From Candidatus Poribacteria bacterium (GTDB lineage Bacteria; Poribacteria; WGA-4E; WGA-3G), in the NCBI GenBank assembly GCA_009839745.1, contig VXPE01000041.1:27677-91676 (forward strand): DNA of 64,000 nucleotides, in the 5' to 3' direction. Positions 43,705 to 52,700 of the stretch are shown here, in pieces. The translations under genes were made by a program, and so were the position numbers. The stretch's first letter is position 1; the number at the start of each line of letters is the position of its first letter. The notes beneath the pieces were generated by a model. That model did not search any database. It had not been told where the DNA came from and worked only from the letters and a program-made list of their open reading frames with translations.

Positions 43705-44502
43705 CTATCCCGATACAGACAGACATGATCCATTATGGCACTCACGAAGCCTTTTATTCCCCGCTTTCACGAAACTCGGTTCAATCTCAAACCCAATGAA
43801 ATTCCGCTGATGCCGCTGACACACCACAGGACAAGTGCCGACACCCGCAAAGGGATCCAGAACCAAATCCCCCGGTGATGAACTCGCCAATACGATCCGT
43901 TCAATGAGTCTCTCCGGTTTTTGGATTGTATTAAGGGCTTTCCTGCTCACCAATTCCTTGGATTTATAAGTTAATTGCTTTATATCGCCCCAGACATCGC
44001 CGGGATTCTTTCCTTTCGGATTGTATTTCGTCTTGCCAAATTTGCCGTTCGTTACCGATGGCACATTTTCGCACCGACTCCGATGCGCTAACTCAACAAG
44101 TTGCGAGACTCTGATAGCGTCCAAGTTGTAGCACCGCGGCTTTTTGCCCTTGATGAAGTAGCAGATAATGTCGTAGTTATTCGTGTAACTGATGCGTCCC
44201 TGTGCGAGCCGACTCGGTTGATACCATACGATTTTTGAACGCAGATTTAAGTATTCTCGATAGTCGATGAAGTCAATACAATCCGGTTTCCCAAACAGAT
44301 AGAGCGCGCCTCCAGCCTTCAGTTTCGGCGCGAAATTTTGGATAAGCGTGAGATTAAATTCCTGAATTGAGGAAATCTCGTCCCACGAATTCCCTGTTAT
44401 GCCATACGGTCCATCGCACACAATCAGGTCCACCGAAGCGTCTTTAATCTCTTTCAGTAGATTAAACATATCGCCACAATGAATAGTGTTTCGCTCAAGC
44501 AT
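43705..44502 (-). CDS. Orphan N4/N6 DNA methyltransferase (beta class)
   Basis: 265 residues. Order: catalytic CDGPYGITGN near residue 30, then SAM motif DPFAGVGTCPVVCQRHQRNF near residue 220, which is the beta-class order. The catalytic motif is DGPY in place of the more usual DPPY. IQKPERLIERIVLASSSPGD links them. No restriction enzyme is adjacent, so it may be a solitary regulatory methylase or belong to the distant nuclease genes. Its target site is unknown. Confidence 0.85.
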   Translation of the reverse strand: MLERNTIHCGDMFNLLKEIKDASVDLIVCDGPYGITGNSWDEISSIQEFNLTLIQNFAPKLKAGGALYLFGKPDCIDFIDYREYLNLRSKIVWYQPSRLAQGRISYTNNYDIICYFIKGKKPRCYNLDAIRVSQLVELAHRSRCENVPSVTNGKFGKTKYNPKGKNPGDVWGDIKQLTYKSKELVSRKALNTIQKPERLIERIVLASSSPGDLVLDPFAGVGTCPVVCQRHQRNFIGFEIEPSFVKAGNKRLRECHNGSCLSVSG

Positions 44503-44627
44503 AATTCCGTTTTATCTCAATCTTTGCTAGCGTGGTATATCGAATTTCCAGTGACTATCCTGAGTCGAATGATAAACACTGCAAACGTGGTAATTGCAAC
44601 CCATTCCATCACAATTCCTTCAAGATT

Positions 44628-46076
44628 TCACATCGGTCCCACGCGCCGGGAGCCTCTGTCCATGGCGAGCATGGATGCATCAAAACTCTGTTTTAAGAGT
44701 TCAAATTTGACCCCCTGTTTTGCATCGACATGCCAGAGATTCTCAAACTCGTCCGGATCATTGACGAGGTCGTAGAGTTCACCCTCTTCGTGTCCGTGAT
44801 ACACGACTAATTTATAACGTTCATTTCGGTACATTGTTGCGAAAGTGTGATCGGGCAGATCCACAGCGTCGTAATACTCACATCGGACGAAATCCCGGTG
44901 ATGGTTCGGATCCGCTTCGCCTCGGAGCATCGGCAGGAGTGATCTGCCGTGCATCTCCTCGGGGACTGTTAAGCCTGCCAATTCCAAAAGCGTCGGTGCT
45001 TTGTCAACGAGTTCAACGAGTGCGTCACTCTTGAGTCCGCTCGCAAATTGCCTCTCCCATGAGAAAATCAGTGGCACTCTGACCAAACCCTCGTAAAACC
45101 GACATCCCTTTTGGATGAGTCCATGGTCGCCAAGTGTCTCTCCATGGTCACTTGTGAAAATGATGACGGTGTTTTCCCGTTGTCCTGTTTCATCAAGTGC
45201 TTCAAGGATCCTACCGAACTGCTCGTCAATCAGTTGGATCATGGCGTAGTAGGCAGCTACGAGTGTTTTGGCATCTCTTGCCCCGACCGCGTCTGCTTCT
45301 TGACGCGGGGTCTGGGGTAGAATTGGACTCCGAATGTCCAGTTCATCAGGTGTCCGCGCTTTGGATTGAAAATCGACTGCTTGTAGCCGGGTCTGCTGTT
45401 CCAGATCGCTGTTTTGGAAGAGTGGCTCTGGCATTTCCGCCGGATTATATTGTTCTCGATGTGTCTGTGGTGGATTGAACGGCGGATGCGGATCGTAGAT
45501 ATTGACACTCGCGAGCCACGGACAATCCCGATCTTCGCGAATGAATTCAATCGTCTTTTCCGCGCACCATGTCGTCTGATGCAACGCCGCTGGCACGCCT
45601 TCTGGGTTCCGGTTCAGTTCGCCTAAAATGTATCCCTTCGTGCGCACCCAATCGGCGTAGTCGTGTCCGTATTCCCAATCATCGCGTGGGGCGTGGCTGT
45701 ATTGCCAGTACCGGTAGCCGTCGTTTACGCGGGGTTCCACCCGGCGGTAAGCACTCGCAAGATGGAGTTTGCCAATCAATCCGCAATCATAGCCGATGTC
45801 TGCAAGCGTGCGCGTTACAAGGGGATACGCATTTGGAAAAAAATCGTTTCCGTTGCGGATCGCGTGTGTTGCGTTTGGATACATCCCCGTGAGAAAACTC
45901 GCTCGGCTCGGGGTACAGATAGGGCTTTGACAATACGCGTGCGTGAACGCGACCCCTTCCGCCACTAAATTGTCGATGTTCGGTGTGAACACATACGGAT
46001 TCCTTAATGCACCGATTGTATCGTAACGCTGTTGATCCGTGCAAACCCAGAGGATATTCGGCGTGTTAGCAGCCAT
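44628..46076 (-). CDS. Sulfatase, C-T-P-S-R type
   Basis: 482 residues. NILWVCTDQQRYDTIGAL opens the metal site, and C54 in SPICTPSRASFLTGMYPN is the formylglycine residue. HPPFNPP, FTSDHGETLGDHGL and GCRFYEGLVRVPL are the rest of the site. No signal peptide is seen. It is different from the sulfatase at 26900 and stands alone on the minus strand, downstream of the cytochrome-WD40 gene by about 75 bases. Confidence 0.9.
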   Translation of the reverse strand: MAANTPNILWVCTDQQRYDTIGALRNPYVFTPNIDNLVAEGVAFTHAYCQSPICTPSRASFLTGMYPNATHAIRNGNDFFPNAYPLVTRTLADIGYDCGLIGKLHLASAYRRVEPRVNDGYRYWQYSHAPRDDWEYGHDYADWVRTKGYILGELNRNPEGVPAALHQTTWCAEKTIEFIREDRDCPWLASVNIYDPHPPFNPPQTHREQYNPAEMPEPLFQNSDLEQQTRLQAVDFQSKARTPDELDIRSPILPQTPRQEADAVGARDAKTLVAAYYAMIQLIDEQFGRILEALDETGQRENTVIIFTSDHGETLGDHGLIQKGCRFYEGLVRVPLIFSWERQFASGLKSDALVELVDKAPTLLELAGLTVPEEMHGRSLLPMLRGEADPNHHRDFVRCEYYDAVDLPDHTFATMYRNERYKLVVYHGHEEGELYDLVNDPDEFENLWHVDAKQGVKFELLKQSFDASMLAMDRGSRRVGPM

Positions 46077-46150
46077 ATCAACCTTTGTGTATCTGCGGAT
46101 TAGAGAAAGAAACTCTTGATAAGGGCGGCAAGGGCGATGACAGTTGTGCC

Positions 46151-47749
46151 TTACTTAACCCTTGCACTAAATCCTGTGGCTTTCACGATGTCTGCGAGAT
46201 CGTCCGCAGTTGCAGTATTTTTTCGGACTTTAATAACGGCTTGATCGGGGAGAGTGACTTCAACGCTAATAACGCTTTGATGTTGTGTAAGTGCATCCTG
46301 CACTTTGGCGACGCAAGCCGCTCACGTCATGCCTGTCACTACCAGAGCGACATCCTGACTTCCCGCGGGTTCGATCGGGACAGACATAAAGGCATTCAGG
46401 AGTTTACCGGTAGCGGTATCAAATATCCGAATCTTTCCATCAAAGCCGCCTGTAGCGAGCTGCGTGCCATCCGGATGAAACGAGACAGCGAAAACACCAA
46501 CTGTATCGCCTTGCATGCTTGCTAAACGCGTTCCGGCTTCTGTGTTATAGACACGCGCTTCACCACCTGTACTACCAGTAGCTAACCGACTGCCATCTGC
46601 CGAAAACGCGACCCCTTCAATCGTACCTGATTGTGCTTCATACGCTTGGATGAGATTGAAATCTGTGTTACCTACATCTCTCCGTATTTCACGAAAGATT
46701 TTATAGAGTCGTGGAATCCGGTCTTCACCGCCATTTAGAACCCAATCTTCAGTCGGGTGCCGGGCAATAGTGTTGATTTCTCCGTAACCTTTGTTACTGG
46801 AGTTGATATCGTCAACGAAAGAACCTGTGTCTACCTCAACCAACTTGAGGGCGGTATCCCGCCCCGCACTCACGAAATGGGAACCATCGGTAGAGAAAAT
46901 CGTGCCGAAAACCCAGTCACTGTGGTTGTCGAACTTAATCAGTTCTTTCTCGTCTTCAACGGACAGAACGCGGACCGTCTGATCCGAACATCCGAAGGCG
47001 ACGCGACTGGCATCTGGTGAGAAGGAGAGACCGTACACGGTGTCATAGCTGGAACGTATCGCTTTGATGAGCGTATTTGTTGCGGTATCCCATAGTTGCA
47101 CTTCGCCGAATTGTGCGGGGGAGCCGCCTGCCATGCCTAAGATCTTTCCGTCTGCCGTATACGTCAGCGATTCTATACGATGCGCTTTGCCTACGAGTCT
47201 CGCTTTGAGTTCAAAGTTCGTTGTGTCATATAACAAAATTTCGCGGAACCCGGACACCGCGAGGGTGCCACCATCAGGCGAGTATGCCAGCGCGGTAACC
47301 ACGGGCGGCACTGTGTAAGTCGGATAGTTTCCCTCACCCATATCGTCGACTTCAGTGGGTGTGTCGTCCGGCGCGCCTTCAAGAATCCAGCGTCGGAATA
47401 ATTCGACCTCTTCGGTTGAGAGGGGTTCCATGTTTTGGGGCATTGCCGGTTCATCGCCGGAGATGAGTTCGATAAGGAGACTTTCATCCGGTTTTCCAGG
47501 GACAATTGCATTCCCCGCCATTCCACCCTGCTTGAGATCTGCGTAGGTTGTCACAATCAAATCGCCGTTCGGATCGCCGGGGTGATGGCATCCTTGACAA
47601 CTCCGTTTGAGAAGTGGGACAATTTGGGAATGGTAACTGATGGCTGAATCTGTCGCGTGCTGGTCTGCCGTTACATACGGGCTTAATGCTACAAAACAGA
47701 GCAGATACACCCCTAAATGAATCATAAACCTTGATCGCGATGCTTTCAT
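46151..47749 (-). CDS. Cytochrome-WD40-HMA protein with in-frame UGA at Sec position
   Basis: 532 codons counting the UGA. A signal peptide (about 1-28) is followed by the planctomycete cytochrome domain with CQGCHHPG (CxxCH heme site), then about six WD40-type repeats, and an HMA heavy-metal domain. The frame up to the TGA (46322-46324) ends in ALVVTGMT. After the TGA the same frame runs AACVAKVQDALTQHQSVISV, then EVTLPDQAVIKVRKNTATAD and DIVKATGFSARVK, a complete beta-alpha-beta-beta-alpha-beta HMA fold. The TGA thus replaces the first Cys of GMTCAAC and is probably selenocysteine at residue 476. The conventional reading would end at 46322 with a truncated HMA. The alternative is a nonsense mutation. 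Confidence 0.8.
46289..46305 (-). promoter_or_regulatory. Candidate bacterial SECIS element
   Basis: Read on the minus strand: AAGTGCA-GGA-TGCACTT, a perfect 7-bp stem with a 3-base loop whose first two bases are G. The loop starts 23 bases after the TGA. The published bacterial SECIS pattern asks for a 4-16 bp stem, a 3-14 base loop with a G among the first two, and 16-37 bases between UGA and loop. All three are met. Confidence 0.75.
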
Positions 47750-47833
47750 ATTTGTTAAAAACCCTCCCTCTCATTACACCATTTCGGTAAACTTCACCCA
47801 AGATAGCACAGTTGACACGCTTTTAATTTAATA

Positions 47834-47863
47834 ATTATATCACAATTTCGTAATGGAATTCAA
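47834..47863 (-). promoter_or_regulatory. Promoter of the cytochrome-WD40-HMA gene
   Basis: On the minus strand TTGAAT (47858-47863), an 18-base spacer and TATAAT (47834-47839), about 85 bases before the start. Confidence 0.6.
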
Positions 47864-47890
47864 GAAAAATGTTATGCAGAACATTTCACG

Positions 47891-47919
47891 TTGACATCTG
47901 TCAAAAAATACGATATACT
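47891..47919 (+). promoter_or_regulatory. YceI promoter with TGACA-TC-TGTCA operator
   Basis: TTGACA (47891-47896), a 17-base spacer and TATACT (47914-47919). The -35 box and the next bases form TGACATCTGTCA, an inverted repeat that recurs at the same place in the promoter at 56729. Confidence 0.75.
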
Positions 47920-47992
47920 GATTTTGCCGAATACACGGCAATATACTCTTAACAAAACTTAACTATCAACTGAATCAAGGAGATTTTTCTCA

Positions 47993-48607
47993 ATGAAAAT
48001 TCGCTCAGGACGCCCCCGACAAATTCCCTATGCTGCTGGTGTTATTTTAGCCTTACTTATCATCGGCTTCACTGGAAATATACAACTCACAAATGCCGCA
48101 GATACATACGAAATTGATGCAGCACATTCGATGATAATTTTTCGCGCAAAACACAGCGGTGTTAGTTACAATTATGGCAGATTCAACGAATTCACCGGCA
48201 AGATCACGATGGACGCGGACGTGTCCAACAACATGGTAGAATTTGAAGTCAAGGCAGCGAGCGTTGATACTGGCAACGAAAAACGAGATCAGCATCTCAG
48301 AAGTTCCGACTTCTTTAGTGCGAAGCAGTTTCCCGTTATTACCTTCAAAAGCACGAAAGTCAGTGCGAAAGAGGGGAAAGAGGATGTGTTGGAGGTCACA
48401 GGCGACCTCGAACTGCACGGTGTTAAAAAATCGGTCACGGTGGACGTTGAAATTACAGGGCGAGGTCAAGGCAGACAGGGTGAATCCCTGATCGGCTTTG
48501 AGAGCACCTTTACGATTCAGCGGAGCGAATTCGGTATGACTTACGGGATGGGATCCGTCAGCGACGACATCCGAATCACCGTCAGTATTGAAGCCGCGCA
48601 AAAGTAG
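47993..48607 (+). CDS. YceI-family periplasmic protein
   Basis: 204 residues. A signal segment (IPYAAGVILALLIIGFTGN) is followed by the YceI lipocalin-like domain: YEIDAAHSMIIFRAKHSGVS, VDTGNEKRDQHLRSSDFFSA and GDLELHGVKKSVTVDVEITG. YceI proteins bind isoprenoid-type lipids in the periplasm. AAGGAGA lies 10 bases before the ATG. It has its own promoter with the palindromic operator and is divergent from the cytochrome-WD40-HMA gene. Confidence 0.93.
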   Translation: MKIRSGRPRQIPYAAGVILALLIIGFTGNIQLTNAADTYEIDAAHSMIIFRAKHSGVSYNYGRFNEFTGKITMDADVSNNMVEFEVKAASVDTGNEKRDQHLRSSDFFSAKQFPVITFKSTKVSAKEGKEDVLEVTGDLELHGVKKSVTVDVEITGRGQGRQGESLIGFESTFTIQRSEFGMTYGMGSVSDDIRITVSIEAAQK

Positions 48608-48645
48608 TTTTTTAGTAATTCGCAAGGCGTTGAATGAACGGAATA

Positions 48646-48678
48646 GGACATCAATGCGTCTTAAATGCATTGATGTCC
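48646..48678. repeat. Perfect 12-bp inverted repeat
   Basis: GGACATCAATGC-GTCTTAAAT-GCATTGATGTCC, between YceI and the membrane protein. It has no U-tract, so it looks like an operator or an RNA hairpin rather than a terminator, and it overlaps the possible upstream starts of the next gene. Confidence 0.65.
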
Positions 48679-49611
48679 CAAAACACACAGAGGATATTGG
48701 CGGTGTTAATATTCAAACAACTGATCCTCGGTTTACTGCTACCGGCTGTTGTCACCGGCGGGATTCTTGTGTTCGCAAGGTCTTTGGTCTCTAAAGAAGA
48801 TGGAGATGGCACTATAGGCGGAACCGGTATATCCTCCGGGTGCCGCATCGCCGTCGCGTTGGGTGCTGGATACATCGTTGGCTATATCGGTTTGGAAGGC
48901 TTGCCGCCCTTCCCGCCGCGTGAGGGTGTCCAGTGGCTTCCCTATTTCGCTGTACTTGGGGGGATCCTTGGATGTTTTTGGCATCTTTCGCTTTGGGGAC
49001 GCGTGTGCGTCCAAGTCGTGCTGTCGATTGCTATACCACGGTTGCTTCTGAACTCAGCATTTAAGTATACATGGGGACCCCTTGAAGGGATCGTCTGGTG
49101 GGTATGTCTCGCCGCTGTAATTTTTATCTTTTGGCATCTGGTCCAGCAGAGTTTTACGCGCTTACCGACAAGTGCTGCCCGTTCCTTTGTATATTTTGGG
49201 ATTTCTGGTGGAACTGCTTTAATCCTCGCGGTCTCCGGGACGCTGCGATTAGCGCAACACGGCGGTATTCTCTTAGCACTTTTCGCCGTGAGTTGGATTA
49301 TGGTGCTTGTTCTACAACGGCGTCCCAGTAGCTGGGACCTCTTTCCATCCGGTGCGTCCCCCGTCGTGACACTCCTTCTTGCAGGTATCTGGATGAACGG
49401 TTATTTTTTTGAGGAGGTGCCAGCGGCAAGTGCTGTGCTGTTAGCGATCTCACTCTTTTTCGCACCCATCGGGCGGATAGCGGTCGTTCAGAGACTTGGT
49501 GCATGGCGTTCTACCCTTGTCCAGATAGCAGCGATAGCGTTACCCGTTCTTATTGCGATTGGTATCGCTATCGCACGCTCCGGCTTATTTGGGGACAGCA
49601 GCGGTTATTAA
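48673..49611 (+). CDS. Polytopic membrane protein, unknown
   Basis: About 312 residues with eight or so predicted TM helices (for example LILGLLLPAVVTGGILVFAR, LAAVIFIFWHLVQQS and AVLLAISLFFAPIG). I recognise no family. The start is uncertain: ATG 48673, in the right arm of the inverted repeat, is used. An upstream ATG at 48634 and a GTG at 48703 with GAGG nearby are alternatives. It follows YceI closely (about 65 bases) on the same strand. Confidence 0.65.
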   Translation: MSQNTQRILAVLIFKQLILGLLLPAVVTGGILVFARSLVSKEDGDGTIGGTGISSGCRIAVALGAGYIVGYIGLEGLPPFPPREGVQWLPYFAVLGGILGCFWHLSLWGRVCVQVVLSIAIPRLLLNSAFKYTWGPLEGIVWWVCLAAVIFIFWHLVQQSFTRLPTSAARSFVYFGISGGTALILAVSGTLRLAQHGGILLALFAVSWIMVLVLQRRPSSWDLFPSGASPVVTLLLAGIWMNGYFFEEVPAASAVLLAISLFFAPIGRIAVVQRLGAWRSTLVQIAAIALPVLIAIGIAIARSGLFGDSSGY

Positions 49612-49702
49612 TTAATGATGAACAAAAGGTTGAAGGCATTTGCCTAAATATCTTAATGTGAGCTCGGCTTAATGTGGAAAGAACAAACAATCGGAGGGAA
49701 AA

Positions 49703-52700
49703 ATGAGTTTGGCACGTAATCTAACCCGTTTTGGCGTGTTGTATGCGTTAAAACTCGCTGTTAATAGTTTTGTCATGCCACTGCTGCTTGGCATCTTGTT
49801 CGTTTTTAACGGTTGTGTAAAGATGGAGGCAACCCGAAAGGCGGATTGGGAGACACACTTCACGGATCTGCACTTCGTCAATCACAAACAGGGATGGGTT
49901 GTCGGGGAAAAAGGGCTAATTATTCATACAATGGATGGCGGAAAAACGTGGAAGCAACAAGAAGTTGACACAACAGGCGTTGGATATCGCATACCCGATG
50001 CCTCCTTAGACTTCAAGGCGGTCTACTTTACGAACGCAAACAATGGTTGGGCGGTTGGCGATGAAGGGTTAGTTGCGGTAACTGACGATGGCGGTAAACA
50101 CTGGACGCTGCAACGAAGCGGCACCTCGGCGATGCTCCTTGATGTGTATTTCGCCAATTCAAAAGAGGGGTGGATCGTTGGAGAAGATTCGGATGTCCTC
50201 TATACCAAGAACGGCGGAAAAGCGTGGAAACGGTTCGAGTACGTCAGCGAATTTATGCTCAACGGGGTCTGGTTCGTTAGCGATTCCACAGGATGGGTCG
50301 TCGGCACTCACGATAGAATTCTTCATACCAAAACCGGGGGCGAATCGTGGCGAGAGCAGAGTAACCGCTTTGCAGGTGAACGCGACCGAATGATCAACGA
50401 CAATAAACAGGTCTTCTTCGTCAGCGATAACGAGGGCTGGATTGTCGGCAGTGACGGCTCTATCTTCCACACAGCGAACGCTGGGGTCAATTGGCAACGC
50501 CAAGATAGTCGGATTCCACTCATTAATGGACACGTCCGAGATACCATCAACAGTATCCATTTCACAGATGAAAATTACGGGATCGCCGTAGCAGATGTCG
50601 GCTTTATTACGCGGACCGAGGACGGTGGCGACAACTGGCAATTGATGGACAGTGGCACCGAAAACAATTTGACTGGCATCCAGTTTACGACACCTACAGA
50701 GGCATGGGCGATTGGGTGGTACGGCACTATTTTACACACGACGGATGCCGGGGCGACATGGGAGATGACCAGTGGAACGACTGCGAATGATCTACAGAAT
50801 GTCCAATTTACGAATGCAAATCGCGCCATTGCAGTCGGTAGGCGCGGGACTATGGCGATGAGCGAGGATGGCGGACAAACTTGGAACGAAATTGAAACGG
50901 ATATCTGGGACGGCATCTGGAACATTTATTTCGCAACGGACAAGCACGGCTGGGCTGTCGGTGAACGTGGACTCATCGTCCACACAAGTGATGGCGGCAC
51001 GAACTGGGAACGCCAGCGCGGGCCTTCTGCCTTTACACTCCGGTCTGTCCACTTCATTAGTCCTCAAGTCGGTTGGGCTGTCGGGGATCTCGGGAGTATC
51101 ATACACACAATTGATGGCGGCACAACGTGGCTTTCACAAACCGCCACGGGCGATTTTCTCTCCTTGATGCTAAAGGGTGTATTTTTTCTTGATGAAAAGA
51201 AAGGGTGGGCTATCGGATGGCCCGGGGTCTGCCTCACGACGGAAGATGGCGGGCTGACATGGAACCAGCAGGCGACTGGGACCTTCAATGAACTCTATGC
51301 CGTTTACTTCGCGGATGAAAACACCGGCTGGATTGTCGGACAGTTTGGCGAAATTCTACATACGACAAACGGCGGAGAGCGGTGGAACTTCCAACGCAGC
51401 GGCACGCAAGCAAACCTAAATAAACTCTATTTTGCGGGTACACAACACGGATTAATCGTGGGTGATGACGGTGTGATGCTCACCACTGTCAACGGCGGCA
51501 AAAAGTGGGAAGTGCAAGAGAGCGGCACCGATAACGACCTCTACGGACTCGCACTCTCACCCGACGGTGTCGTGGCTGTCGGTAAGGGTGGAATTGCGAT
51601 GCGTTACTCTATTGAAGAGGCGGAATTGCCAGCAAAATTGCCACCTGTCGCCGAAGAACCAGAAATTATCACGGCTGAAGAGGAAATCCCTGTTGAACCC
51701 GTTGCCTATCATTGGGACATTATTCGTCAAGCAACGTGGCGAACGAACTTTGCCGATACGTATTTTGTGGATGCACAGAACGGATGGGCAGTCGGTTCTG
51801 GGGGCGCAATCGCACATACCACAGACGGCGGCAAGACATGGCTGCCACAACACAGCGGTGTCAGTGAAAACCTACGCCAGGTCGAATTTTCTGATGAAAA
51901 ACACGGACGAATCCTTGGGACTGGTATTTTACTTCAGACCGAAAATGGGGGTGAAACGTGGCGACCGATTCTTCAGGCAACCAAGCAGAACCTACCACGC
52001 GTTAGCACAATGCATTTCCTAAATGCCAATGAAGGTTGGCTCGGAGGAACGATCGGGCAATTCGTGCATACCGCGGATGGCGGCAAAACATGGAAAATCC
52101 AGAAGACCGGAACCACACTGGCAAACATCACCGACATACACTTTATCAACAGTCAGGTAGGGTGGGCAGTCACACCGCAACGCCGAGATGGCGGGTTTAT
52201 TCTCCATACTGTTGATGGTGGCGATTATTGGAAAATTCAGGCGAAGACAAATCAAGCGGGTGTTGCTGTCCACTTTGCTGATGAAAACCGAGGGTGGGTG
52301 GTTCTCGGCAACGGCAATTCTTTGTTGACTGAGGACGGTGGTGAAACATGGAGATTGCAGACCACGACCCGAAGCACACGCGGAAACCTGCGAGGCATCA
52401 CCTTCCACTCACATACCAACGCTTGGGGACTCGGTGGTGGCGGCGTGTATATCACCGAAGACCAAGGGATCACTTGGAAACTTGTGTCTGTTGATACAGG
52501 AGATGATGCAGACGATAATATGTTCGCTATGGAAGAATCCAACGAAGAATTCAACCCGTTTTTACTCGGAGAATCCGAGCCAGAGATGGAGGAAACAGAA
52601 GAAGTGGAGGAAGAGGGAGCAGAGGGACCGACGTTACAATACGATGAAACCCCGGAGGAAATCCAAAATCGACTTCGGGCGCAGCGGCAACGCCCCGGAC

